Made by a program: the position numbers and the translations under genes
The notes under the pieces: generated by a model
What the model saw: only the letters and a program-made list of their open reading frames with translations
Told to the model about the DNA's origin: nothing
Database searches by the model: none
Source of the DNA: Adiantum capillus-veneris
Taxonomy: Eukaryota; Streptophyta; Polypodiopsida; Polypodiales; Pteridaceae
Length of the DNA stretch: 64,000 bases
NCBI GenBank assembly: GCA_014529385.2
Contig: CM043966.1
Coordinates: 106,341,587-106,405,586 of the forward strand
Reading direction: 5' to 3'
Part shown: positions 35,226 to 46,126 of the stretch, one piece after another
How positions within the stretch are numbered: the first letter of the stretch is position 1
How the letters are laid out: each line of letters opens with the position of its first letter

Positions 35226-38200
35226 ATGTCCAACATGAAAGTAACAATAACTTGGAAGGTTGGTGGTCAAATAGTCAACCGCGACATTCAGTTGAAGGGA
35301 AACTCATTGTTGCTTAGTGCTTACTATTTGCAGAGTTTGCTGCCTCCATCTTGCCATTTTCAGTCACTATCTGCTCTTATTGAAAGTGATTGTGGCCTAA
35401 CAAAAGTCTTGCTGCAACCACAGTGGGATATAGAAGGTCATCAGCATTTCTTAATAGATGGTTCTTTTTCGAGCTTGTTTGAGATGCTTCATTCAGACAC
35501 ATTTATACAGGTATCTGACAATGAGAAAGGAAATGACAAAGAGATATCTGAAGATGTTTTAAGCATTGTGCATCTTGAAAGTAGTGGTGACGATATAGGA
35601 CAGCTCAAAACTCATTCAATCGTCATTTGGATTCAACAAAATCCAGGGGCAAAAAAGTTAAATGATCTGTTAACATTATGTGGAGCTCCTTTGCAAGTTG
35701 CTGAACTTCCACAACATTATGATGGAAATTTGTGTTTTGAGTTACCTGCAACTCAGGATAAAACAAAACGAATGACAGGGATGGAACAACGCTTTGATGG
35801 TCACTTGTGGACTCGCCCATCTGTGACAACCATGGCAATAGCATGCACAATTCGTCTAAGCCACTGTTTGGGATTCATGCAGTGTAATTATTCAACGTGT
35901 CCTCATTATATTAAGGAACAAGAATTCAATAGTAGAGATTTTCATGGATATTTGGAGAGACAGGTGAAAAAGGACTACCTTGCAATGGAAGAGAATACAA
36001 CAATAACTTGTCATTATTGTCAGAAGGTTGTTACTTGTGTTGCTGCTTGTCCCTGCAAAATCTATTATGTTTTGCCTAGAGATGGTACAATGTCGCGACT
36101 GGCAATACATGTTGGTAAACATTGTCATAATGTTAAGGCAGGTACCTCTAGGGCTGCTATTTCAAGAGTGCGAAAATTGGTAGGTGCAGTACTAAAAATA
36201 GAAAAGGGTGGCCCAAGAAAAATTCAAATGTTGGTGGCTCAACAACTTGTTCTTCACTTCTTGATTGGTGAGGAAGCTGAAGCTACATCCGATGTACAAT
36301 TCAATGATTTTTTGGAAGAAATGATGCCACTGGTTCAAACCAAAGGGTAAGAAAACTCAATTTGGTTCCTTGAATTTGTTAATTTTTTAACTATTATAAA
36401 TTTAGCCTTCTTGTGATGCATCGTGTAGTTTTTCTTCAATTGTTTCAAAGGAGAGAAAGAGTCAAGGTGCTGTTATTGGGGATGGATATGATAATATTTT
36501 ATTGCTTCAAAAAAAGTGCATGTTTCCTTTTTTTCATGGGAGTAGATTTCCTGGACAGGGTGAAGAGGATGACAAGTGCTTCCTATTTAAAATGTCCACT
36601 AAAGGACCAGGTTCTGGGATTGATCTAGTAAATCGGATGAAAAGAACTGAAACTGGTGACTTGAGAAATGCGTGGGTACATTTTGATTTTACCCATAGAA
36701 TAGATGGATGGGCAACAATGTCATGCTCAGTTTATGATCCAAGGTAATCTTTAAGTATTTAAATATCTCGTATTTTTTTATCATTAAATAAAAGAAGATG
36801 TGTGAAAATGTTTATGTTGAATATCTTGCAGCATACGATCACTACAAATAATTGCTATATGTGAAACTAAAGAGGAGGATGCAAAGACTCAAGTTATTTT
36901 TTGGGAGAGCCTTAATTCAACAATGGAAAAGTACGGACATGGTGCAACTGACTTTGCAGGTTTTATGTCTGATGAAGCTGGTGCAAATTGGAATGCTATT
37001 AGAACAGTCTTCAATGGCGGGCCAGATAATATCATGGAGGGACGTGAACGATCATGCCTATTTCATTGGGAGCAGAGTCTCCACAAATATGCTAAAAAGT
37101 GGATACCTCAACATCTAACAAATCAACACATTGATATGTGTGAGGACTCGAGAGCTTGTAAGACCATTGTGCTTGCATCTCAAAAGGCACTTTCAATTCA
37201 AAAGTGGTGGAGACAACATCTATCTACAGAGAGCATCACAAGAGTGAGCAGATGGTTTAAATGGTGGGAGCAACGAATTTCACACTGGGGAGGAATTGGA
37301 ATAGATGTAAGTACCTTTATGACAATCTATATTTTTAGAAAAAATTCTTTTCATACATGAAATTTATAAATTTTAATTCATGTTTTTTTGCATTTCATAT
37401 GGTGGTCTAAGTCCGTGGGAGCGGGCACAAATTCCCAATGTTAATTTATCAGAAAGTGTACATGCCAGTTGGTTAGCAGGTGAAGGTGGAAAGGGAAAAA
37501 TATCCTTGTATGATGCATGTGTAACAGATGTTATAAACTCATATATTCAATGTGCAAAGCGTTTGGGATATACTACTGGGCGTTATATAGGAACGGGTCC
37601 CACAATGGAGACCTTGCTTTCTCGAGTTGAATCTCAGCAAACTCCAACTCCAACCAACGTGGCCCATCTATTACACGAGGCTGTTGCAGGGACTCCCATG
37701 TATGCGCAACCAATTTTGCATGGAGACAAAGAAACAGTACAACGCAAAAAGAGGGGCAGAACAGGAACAAGTAGCTCCCATCGGCCGGAATATGTCATGG
37801 AATCTAAGCAACGAAACCATCGCGGTCGACCAAAAAAAATCAAGTTTGATACCCAAGGACCAGGTATTTCTAACATTTCGCTGCAAATTAGTGACAGTGA
37901 TGATGATATTGGATCTCAAAAAGAAACAACCACACCTTTGTCATCTAAAACAAACAATGTGTTTGAGAGTGATGTGCCACGCACTCAGTGGGCCCTCAGG
38001 AGAACGCCCATTCAAAGTCAAAGAAAATGTTTTGGAACAGTAGGGAGAAAAAATTGTGACAATATCTTGCATAGTCGCTCAATTGGTCTTGTTGCTCCAT
38101 GTATATGGTCCGAAAGAATGTTCAAGGGTAAAACAATCGAGCAATGGTTATGGTTTTGTAATCATGATATTTTGCATACCCAATCAATCAAAAGACAAGT

Positions 38201-38729
38201 CAAAGATTTACCTCCTGCTCCAAATGTTTGGCCAGTAGCAAGAGGGACAGATATCTCCACACAGGAACTTGCCGCGCTGCATCAGAGTGGATTTCGGACA
38301 GAGAATTCAATGGTAAATCCACAACCTCTTGCTGGTGACTGCAAAGAAGGTGGTGGCAGCTCGAGGAAGAAAAAGTGGAGGCATGGAATCTCTAAAGAGG
38401 CCATGAAGAAATTGGAAGCATGTAATAGTATGACAATTATATTTTTGGATGAAGTGAAAAGGTCTCAAGAGCATGTAATTTTCCGAGTTCTCACTGAAAA
38501 TAGTTATGAGATTCATATAAAACAGAGTCCAGCATGCACGTGTCCGGATTTTCAGAAGCGAGAGAATACCAACAAATCCTTTTTGGCATGCAAACATATG
38601 TACTATGTGTACACAAAAGTGCTCGGACTTGAACCTAAGGAGCACATGATTATTCATCAGCCAACCCTCTCACCAATGGACATCGCTTTTATTCTTGGAC
38701 AACCAAGGATGATTTCTCCCTCCATTTAA
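35226..38729 (+). CDS. MULE-type DDE transposase with AT-hook and SWIM finger, apparently intact
   Basis: Four exons with agreeing phases, 35226-36346, 36429-36743, 36832-37306 and 37422-38729, give about 1072 residues without a stop. The start is the first ATG of the frame. A Cys/His region at about residues 205-301 ends IHVGKHCHN and resembles WRKY-GCM1/FLYWCH zinc fingers found in transposases. The RNase H-like core has D in WVHFDFTHRIDGW (about 458), D in MSDEAGANWNAIRTVF (about 525) with CLFHWEQSLHK after it, and E in VNLSESVHASWL (about 647), the layout of Mutator-like transposases. An AT-hook HRGRPKKIK (about 771) and a SWIM finger, CTCPDF...LACKHMYY (C-x-C-x(n)-C-x-H, about 1007-1030), follow. 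It would bind element ends and cut and join DNA in the nucleus. The acceptor of exon 4 is the least certain junction. Confidence 0.82.
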
Positions 38730-39640
38730 TTACAACTGGTTTGGTATGCTTCTTTCACTCAACTAGAATATTGATCTATGATATGAAAGTGTTTTTCTGT
38801 ATTTATTTTGGTTTATTATACTTGTGATTATTTATCTTGAAAAAACATTGTTTATGCAGCAAAGGATTTCAAATTTCAAGCAAAAGATATGAAGCATCTT
38901 GCAAGCTATTTGGGAGAAAATTACTTGCCTTTTAGAGTGACCATTACATTTATGGCGACTATCCTTTTTTGTACTCTAATTTTGATCTTATCCTGTGGTA
39001 GTTTTGCGAATGTACTTACATCCTCAAACTTATGTTGTTTCAAAAAGCAATTGCTTGGGAAAAATAGTATTGTCTCTATCTGGCATTATTTTTTACTTCA
39101 TCACATTTATATATGCTGTGGATTATATTTAACTTTGAAATTAGTGTTGTCTCTATTCTGCATGATTTTTTACTTTATCGCATGTTTATATGCTGTGGAT
39201 TATTTGACTCTGATCACATGCGTTGCGAGCATATTTGACTCTAATGGCATGAGTTGTGAAATGGTGATTTTATTTGTTTACATTTTTTCCGTCGTTATGC
39301 CCTCTCGGTCTCTCTCTCTCTCTCTCTTTCTCTGCGTAGTGATATACAACTCTATGATTTTACTTTCTCTCTCTAGAAGAGAAGTCACTCTCTCTCTCTC
39401 TCTCAAGGATTTATGATCTCTTCTTCCAATGGTAACTCGCATAAATACTATCTCTCTAGAATTTATACTTTCTCTCTCCGTCAACCACACATATATGGAG
39501 TCTTATGACGATTGAAAATTACATTAAATAGATACTTTATGCTATGACACATATTTGGTTAAAAAAACTCTAAAGATTGCTAAAATTGTCAAAAAAACTT
39601 GAAATGAAAAACTCGCAAATGTTAAATCCCCGCTGCTGAG
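38730..39640. other. 3' flank of transposase gene, inverted core motif and CT tracts
   Basis: Probable 3' untranslated sequence follows the transposase. At about 39277-39305 the minus strand reads GGCATAACGACGG followed by AAAAAATGTAAAC, the same block as the left-side repeats but inverted. CT tracts follow (39308-39330, 39390-39405). The right end of the element is probably between here and 39640, but I could not fix a terminal repeat or a target duplication. Confidence 0.5.
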
Positions 39641-40174
39641 GTGAGAGCACAGCCACCCACTCAGCAAGTTGTGGTGCACCAACCCGAGTCATCCAACACT
39701 GACAGAGCTAAGAGTGTTGTTCCCGAGGGTTTTGATGTTGCTGATTGGGCACAAGCTACAGAGGATTGTGCTGAAGCCCAGGCTCATGTATCTCGTTTGC
39801 AGAAAATGATTCGTCGATTTCGTAAGGAGCGGCGCAGGGTCTGTTTTTGGGTGGAGACCTTAGCTCATTATTTTTCTCTCAGTTTACCACCTTGCCCTCC
39901 ATTTTGGTCTTCTCTTAATAGATACCTTTCTCGCTATTATACATTACATACACCTCTTGCTCCTCTGCCACAGCCGCCTCGATCTATCTCTTTGCCAACG
40001 CGGTTTATTCCTCGGGCTGCCTGGCCGGAACAAATTGAGATAGATCCACATCTTCTGGATGAGGTCTATCGGGCACATACTGCAGATTTTAGAGGATTTG
40101 GCTATATTGATATTTCCTCTTCACCAGAGCAGGGTGCAGAGAAACCACCGGAACCTTCCAACCGGAGGCGGTGA
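39641..40174 (+). CDS. Uncharacterised ORF, 177 residues
   Basis: I do not recognise the product. The N-terminal third is acidic and helical (PEGFDVADWAQATEDCAEAQ) and leads into a strongly basic stretch (RRFRKERRR) that could be a coiled coil or nucleic-acid-binding segment. The C-terminal half is Pro/Ser/Leu-rich. The frame is open upstream only from about 39641, so it may be one exon or a decayed gag-like piece. It lies 210 bp before a copia insertion on the same strand. Confidence 0.3.
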   Translation: MRAQPPTQQVVVHQPESSNTDRAKSVVPEGFDVADWAQATEDCAEAQAHVSRLQKMIRRFRKERRRVCFWVETLAHYFSLSLPPCPPFWSSLNRYLSRYYTLHTPLAPLPQPPRSISLPTRFIPRAAWPEQIEIDPHLLDEVYRAHTADFRGFGYIDISSSPEQGAEKPPEPSNRRR

Positions 40175-40385
40175 GTGTGGGTTCGCGCAATCCACCGTGC
40201 GTGCCAGATGTTACGGCATTAGCCGCACATGCGGTCCTGCGGAGGTCTGGGTTTTATGCACATTAAGAGTGTGTGGGATGTCAAAAAGGTTGCAACACTT
40301 GGTTTAATGCTTCTCGGTTATGTATACCATGTGCGGATACATGTCAGCTAGTTGTAGCTCATAGGTTCCAAATTCATAGGTGTAC

Positions 40386-40576
40386 TGTTGGGGTTAAGGC
40401 CTATGTGCCTTGACCGGTCGCCCAAGTCATGGGCGCTCACCCACTGTTACCCTATACTTATAGTGATTATACTGTATAGGGGGAGCTGCCACTTCACAGT
40501 CTCCCCACCCACATCGTGTGTGTGTCTCCTTCTCTTTCTCTCCCTCTCCGTCTGTGGTGCTCCCCGATCCCCTTCA
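40386..40576 (+). repeat. 5' LTR of copia C
   Basis: A 191-bp repeat matching 43603-43793 with only a handful of differences by eye, so insertion is fairly recent relative to element B. Confidence 0.9.
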
Positions 40577-40578
40577 AT

Positions 40579-40590
40579 TGGTATCAGAGC
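40579..40590 (+). other. Primer binding site of copia C
   Basis: TGGTATCAGAGC, complementary to the 3' end of plant initiator tRNA-Met, two bases inside the 5' LTR. Confidence 0.9.
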
Positions 40591-41036
40591 TAGGTTCTGC
40601 GTACGTTGTAGAAGCGGAGGTGCAGCTTGGGTTGCAAGCAAGCACGAGAGAGCTTCAACAACAAGCAGGTGCTGTGAGGTTGAGGAGAGACCAAAATCGT
40701 TGCCTACAGAGGTTGCAGGAGCAGCACAGTGGATTTTGGTGGAATCTGTTATTCTCCACGGCTACAGGTGCATAGAGAGTGACTCTCTTCATTGGTGGTG
40801 CACACATACTTCGACATCGGCAAGTGGATCTGTGGAGGAAGCTGTCCTAGCTCTCTTACCACGTTCTCATTTGATGCCTTTATCTCTGGAGTTTCTCAAT
40901 GAGAAGCCGATCGCTCCTCGAAAACATTACAGCAGCACAACAGACTTGTAACCGGAGATTTGCAGCTTGCGGAGGGAACACATTTGATGCTTGATGAAAC
41001 TGCTTTGAAATTGGGTCAATTGACTGAGATTGGGCT

Positions 41037-41240
41037 GTGACTGTCCTCCAGCATTGCGAAGATGTCAATGAATGCAAGAAGAAGACTGCTTGCCAGTGTG
41101 CAGATTGCAGCTATAAAAATAAGTGGGGCGATTACGACTGTACGTGCAAAGGTGGCCTCCTTTACATGAAGGAGCAAGACGCATGCATTGGTAAGGGTTC
41201 TAGGGGAAAACGTTTTCTGCTTGTAAGTCGAGTCATTTGA
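41037..41240 (+). pseudogene. Captured EGF-like domain of a vacuolar sorting receptor
   Basis: The plus frame reads HCEDVNECKKKTACQCADC, then WGDYDCTCKGGLLYMKEQDA, then CIGK. This spacing of cysteines (DVNEC...CQC..C...W..Y.C.C..GLLYM.E.D.CIG) is that of the Ca-binding EGF-like repeat of plant VSR/BP-80 receptors, which sort proteins to the vacuole. Nothing else of the receptor (signal peptide, PA domain, membrane segment) is seen. It lies between the primer site and gag, so it was carried inside the retroelement. The frame is short and unlikely to yield a working receptor. Confidence 0.75.
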
Positions 41241-41863
41241 AGGGAGGGGAGTGCGGGGGAGATTGACGATGCTCCTCCAGATTCAATCCAAGAGACAAAG
41301 TACAGGTACATGGTTTGCACTACAGATTGCTCTAGGTGTTGGGTTGGCATAGAGCGTGTTTTGTGCTTTGCCACGCTATGTATGACATTGTGGAGAGTTG
41401 TTACACTCTAGTCTCCTGGATTTCAGTTCCAGAGGTGTTGCAGTGTCCTGTTCACTGGTTTTATGACAGAGGTTTGTAGCACAGGTTTTGTGCAGGCAAT
41501 TTGATGCATAGATTTGCAGGGATTTGATCATGCATGTTGAGTGCTGATTGATTGCGCATTGGCTCTTGTTGAGTGGTTGATCGACTTATGGTTATTTTGG
41601 GTTAGATAGCCATTTTACGTCGAAACTCTTGCGAAATTTTCCCAGTATTTTGTGACATAATGTGCATGTTTCTTACTTAGCTTGGCTTGATTTTGGCACT
41701 CAGTTTTTGCCTTTGAGAGTGCTGGTTACACTCAGAGTTTGAGTGCAGTATTCTCTACATTGTGGGAGCCTTATGCTCACAGATTTTTCATCGTGACTTT
41801 GCCATATTCTTGGACAGTTGGCAGGTGCTGAGACATTGATTTTGCTTTCTAGTTTGCTACATT

Positions 41864-42094
41864 GTGCTCATGGCAAAGACAGGTGATCACTCAGATTGTG
41901 ACCTCTCAAAGATGCGCGTGTTTGATGGGTTAGACTTTGCGGCATGGAGAGATTGTATGCTTGATGCACTGACACGGCAAGGGTTGCATCGACCATTGAG
42001 TGGTGATGCAGGTAGACCTTCAAACATGTCTGACGATCAGTGGCAGGAGCTAGATGAGATGGCATTATCTACGATATGTTTAAACCTTGCGTAG
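41864..42094 (+). CDS. Copia C gag, N-terminal part
   Basis: The 76-residue frame starts MAKTGDHSDCDLSKMRVFDG and contains FDGLDFAAWRDCMLDALTRQ, which fits the copia gag pattern F-x-G-x-(N/D)-(Y/F)-x2-W-x3-M. It stops at 42094 and the remainder continues 18 bp further in another frame, so gag is interrupted. Confidence 0.65.
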   Translation: MLMAKTGDHSDCDLSKMRVFDGLDFAAWRDCMLDALTRQGLHRPLSGDAGRPSNMSDDQWQELDEMALSTICLNLA

Positions 42095-42112
42095 TCTACA
42101 TTTTCTCTTGTT

Positions 42113-42772
42113 ATGTATGAGACGACTACGAGAGCATATTGGCAGAGATTTCATGAGATGTATGATAGATCTGAGTCATCTGAGACTCTTGTGAGACAAC
42201 GGCATTCACATATGCGCCGACGGGTTACGTGTTGGCATTGTGGTCGTTCAGGGCACATTAGACTGCGATGCTTTCGTCGTATGAGACAGCACCAGAGACA
42301 GGCTAGTCTCAAGGATGCAGTAGATGCTATAGGCTCCGTTGACTTGACAGTTGCAGGATCAAATGTAGTGTCGGAGTATAATAGTGACGGGGATGTCACT
42401 TTTACCTCGAGCTATGCACGAGATGCTATACATGTGGATAGTGCACTCCCTTCGCAGTGGTTGCTAGACGCAGATGCTATGTTTCATGTCACGTCGCATC
42501 GTGAATGGTTTTGTAGCTATTCTAGCGAGATGCTTGGCAGTGTACGTTTGATTGATGGATCGGTGCATGCGATAACAGGTGCAGGATATGTGAGACTGTC
42601 ATTATCGAGTGGTGCATCTTACTTGTTACGACATGTGCGCTATGTACCAGATTTGACAGTGAGTTTGATCTCGATTGGTCAGCTTAGAGATTGTGGATGT
42701 AAGATTTCGCTACGAGAGCGAGATTTTGTGATGCATTTGGGTTCACTAGTGATTGCGAGAGGTGCCCTGTAG
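42113..42772 (+). pseudogene. Copia C gag knuckle and degraded protease
   Basis: A zinc knuckle, CWHCGRSGHIRLRC (C-x2-C-x4-H-x4-C), is intact. It is followed by a protease-like stretch, QWLLDADAMFHVTSHREWF, in which the usual D-S-G of copia proteases reads D-A-D. The rest (VRYVPDLTVSLISIGQLRD) matches the copia protease end. The frame stops at 42772. The loss of DSG argues that the element relies on another copy's protease. Confidence 0.75.
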
Positions 42773-43355
42773 GAGTGGTACAGGTTACCCATTGCACGTG
42801 GATCACGGGAGAGACGGTGTTGTCTCTATGATCATGCAACCAGGTAGAGAGCGAGAGAGCAGGCGAGTCTCTTTTGCTTGTGGGTTGCAGGATGCTTTGC
42901 ATGGAGTGCAGAGCAGTGACCTTGTTGTGCAGGTTGCATCTACGGATGCACAGGTAGAGCGGGACAGCTCTAGTGAGTCACAACAGGATGAGTCATCAGA
43001 GGTGATGACAGAGATGACTCACATGGATGCTGAGATGGCGGCTATTGTGGAGTCATTTCTTGATATGCTTTTGCCAGATCTTGATGCAGATTCAGGACAG
43101 ATGGATACTCTTGGTACACATGTGATATGTGGTGGGCACGAGGAGTCACTCCAGAGCTCGGAGTCAGAGTGCCATGGTCTTTATGATAGGGGACACGATT
43201 GCCATGAGTTGAGTTCTGAGTTGGAGGTGGCAGAGGTTGCTAGGGTTGCATCAACGTTCGATGTCCTCATGTACGAGATGCTGATCTCGAGGCCCGACAT
43301 AGCAATTGCAGTGGCAGCATTTGCAGCAGGATTGATTAGTTGTTCGATGGCATAG
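42753..43355 (+). CDS. Copia C 3' ORF with RT-tail remnant
   Basis: The 200-residue frame is acidic and Ser/Gln-rich in the middle and ends VLMYEMLISRPDIAIAVAAF, which resembles the copia RT block (L)MY(A)x3-(S/T)RPDIAxAV. I infer that a large deletion joined the region after protease to the RT end. The middle portion is unrecognised. The frame overlaps the previous one by 20 bp in another phase. Confidence 0.5.
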   Translation: MREVPCRSGTGYPLHVDHGRDGVVSMIMQPGRERESRRVSFACGLQDALHGVQSSDLVVQVASTDAQVERDSSSESQQDESSEVMTEMTHMDAEMAAIVESFLDMLLPDLDADSGQMDTLGTHVICGGHEESLQSSESECHGLYDRGHDCHELSSELEVAEVARVASTFDVLMYEMLISRPDIAIAVAAFAAGLISCSMA

Positions 43356-43602
43356 AGCATAGGGGAGGCTTGCAAGTATTGGACCGATACTTGCAGGAGT
43401 GCATGAGCTCTTGTAGACTATTTGCAGAGCTTGAGCTAGCTCTGTGTGGCTTCCGCAGCAGCGGGATGTTTGTCTATTAGTAGAGCCGGATGCACTAGCT
43501 CATCGAGAGTCAGTGGGCATAGGTTGAGGGAATATCTCACCTTCGATTAGTTGTACACTAGTAGATCTTGCTTAAAGGCACATTGGCCTTTAAGTGGGAG
43601 GT

Positions 43603-43793
43603 TGTTGGGGTTAAGGCCTATGTGCCTTGACCGGTCGCCTAGGTCATGGGCGCCCGCCCACTGTTACCCTATACTTATAGTGAGTATATTGTATAGGGGG
43701 AGCTGCCACTTCACAGTCTCCCCACCCACATCGTGTGTGTGTCTCCTTCTCTCTCTCTCACTCTCCATCTGTGGTGCTCCCCGATCCCCTTCA
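43603..43793 (+). repeat. 3' LTR of copia C
   Basis: Matches the 5' LTR; followed directly by the target duplication TGTAC. Confidence 0.9.
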
Positions 43794-44574
43794 TGTACAA
43801 ATTGCAAGATAAGTGGAGTTGTTGGGAGTGCTACTTGTGTAGAGTGAGCTTTGTTGCCATAGTTTTGGAGGTTTATGTAGGCCTATATGTCGACGTGTGA
43901 TTTGAGATGGTTTTGTCTCTGATAGGTTTATGTGCTTTGTTCAGTCCACTAATTTCCTTGCTTCTCTCCATCATGCTTAGAGATTTAGTTAGTTTGACTT
44001 GATGTGTGACACATTGTGGATGAGAGATTTGATGTGGATAGCCTAGTTGGATTCACATGTTTTGTGTATGTCAAATTTTGTGAGATTTTGCTCAAAATAC
44101 AGGGAAAGATCTATAAGATTTTCCCAAGTTCTTGCCATAGTTTCTATGAATTTTCAATTTTCTCTCTAGTGGTTGAGTGTGACTCCCACATTAATAGTGA
44201 TTGAGTTTGACGCTCACTTGAATAGGCTTTCTATCACTTTCAGGCATGGATTTAGTGCTCTTGTATGATGATTTAGGAGTGAGATTTATGTATTCTCGTA
44301 ATGGCTATGCATTGTTTCTAATAGATTCTTTCGGATCGTGAGACTACTACTTATAAGGTACAAGTAGTCACAAGCTACATATTCTACATATTTTATTATT
44401 AGAGCTATGTTGAGCTACAGATTGCAATTTAATACATCATGTCTATGATGGTATAGTGGTCAATGTGATCTCTCACTTAGGCATCATTGATGCGGTTTAT
44501 GGTTGAGATTTTGCTCAATTTACAAGGGAGACTACAGAATTTTTTCGAGAATTTCTCGCCATACACCTTTGATG

Positions 44575-45130
44575 CATATGCAGATTTTGGTTTCTTGACA
44601 TCCATTTAGCAAATTTGTGTGATATTTTAGAGTCTGCAGAAATAAGACATGAAAGAGGGAGGTCTCATTCATATCGATACTTGCATTGTTGGCATTGTGG
44701 TCACACAAGGCACATTAGGCATCATTGTTTCATATGTATGAGGCATCATTGGAGCTGTACACACGATGCATGTGAGGTTTTGACACATACTAGAGAGGTG
44801 GCTTTATATGCTAGCGATGATGTCACATTTATCGCTAGCATTTCTCATGATTATATCTTTGGCACAAGTGACATTTCTTCTTTATAGTTGCTAGATGCTA
44901 TAGATGAGGATGTAGTCTTCTGTATCACACCATGTCGTGAGTGGGTTAGTACTTCTCTAGTGGGAGTTTTGGTCTTGTGGTGCACTTGGCCGATGGTTTG
45001 ACCTTTGAAATCAAGGGTGCAAGAGATGTATGTTTGTCATTACCTAGTAGTGAATCTTTTATGCTATGGCATGTGCATTATGTTCCTAATATTATCATGT
45101 ATTTCTTTGAGAGCAATCTTTCCAAATACA
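44575..45130 (+). pseudogene. Copia gag/protease remnant related to element C
   Basis: The frame at 44615-44887 encodes LHCWHCGHTRHIRHHC, a zinc knuckle very like that of element C (CWHCGRSGHIRLRC), followed by DDVTFIAS and, past a stop, LLDAIDEDVVFCITPCREWV, matching the protease block of element C. No LTR was recognised around it. It is an older copy of the same family, degraded by stops. Confidence 0.65.
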
Positions 45131-45349
45131 TTGTCGATTGCTTGTGATAGCAATAGGAGATAGATATAGCTTCTTTGCTCCATTAGACGTATCTAAGGTT
45201 CAAGAAGGTTTAGTGTTGATTGTGTTATTGGCATGTGGTATGCAAGAGACAAGACATGTCTCCATTAGGAGATTTTGGAGGTCTTTTGGCGGGACTTATA
45301 AGAGAAAAAATAGCTCCTCCAATGAGAGAAGACCCAACATTACGTAGAA

Positions 45350-46126
45350 AAATAGGCTGATATTTACAAAAATATGAAAAGGGTTTTAGCAGTCTTTGAA
45401 AACGATCACCTTTTATTTAATGCAAGTGTCTTTTTTTAAGGCGCCCCCATTCAGCACTGTCGACATAAAAAATGGTTCACCTCCCTCAATTGGCTACCAC
45501 ATCACCATGGGTGCTTCCCATGCCAAGCAATAGCAATATCACTAGTGATGTGGTCATATATATCATTTTTTATTAAACATGCAAAGTGAGAGATACAAAT
45601 GATGGAGGAAATTCTTTAAAAAACAAAGTCAAGAAGGAAAAGGTCCCTCATAAGCTCGGATTTTTTCTCTGTCTTGGGGGACATTCAAGGTTAAGCTCTC
45701 TTAGACACCCTCAAGAATCAAGGGGATAGTTGTCGCTCTATTTCTCTCAGACACCTTCAAAAGGGTAAGCCTTAGCTTGAAGCTCAACATATCTCCCCCT
45801 TAATCAACTTCAAGAGCTCTAACAAAGAATATCTTTCTCACTTCCTCATATTCAAGGGATATAGCTCTATCTAACCCTCTTATGTCCTTAAATTGTAAAA
45901 GCTTCCATAGCTCTCATGCTCAAGAACTCTTTCTCTTGCTCTTGCTACCATACTATTCTCTCTCTTATGACCTAAATTCATATATCTCTTATAGTTAATC
46001 TAAATGTGAGGCCTTAGGCTCTGAAACCTATCTCTCCTCCCAACCTCTTGCCCCTTTTATATGTAAGCTTCAAGCTATGGTTTCAGACTAGACCCTTTGT
46101 CTATAGATCCTTGACCTAACATTACT
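45350..46126 (-). repeat. Probable 3' LTR of a gypsy element
   Basis: Just after the chromodomain stop on the minus strand a purine tract (CCAAGGGGGGAGTAA) is followed by TGTTAGGTCAAGGATC, the expected LTR start at about 46126. A TATA-like CATATAAAAGGGGC lies near 46060. The outer end and the target duplication were not found, so the left limit is approximate. Confidence 0.5.

Larger units (their letters stand above)
40381..43798 (+). mobile_element. Non-autonomous copia-like element C with perfect TGTAC duplication
   Basis: LTRs at 40386-40576 and 43603-43793 both start TGTTGGGGTTAAGGCC and end CCCCTTCA. Perfect 5-bp duplications, TGTAC, flank them (40381-40385, 43794-43798). The primer site TGGTATCAGAGC (40579-40590) is the canonical initiator-tRNA-Met type, and a purine-rich AAGTGGGAGG lies before the 3' LTR. 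The 3.4-kb element contains a captured vacuolar sorting receptor piece, gag, a degraded protease and a short tail resembling the end of reverse transcriptase; integrase and most of RT are deleted. It would depend on enzymes from another copia element. Confidence 0.88.
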
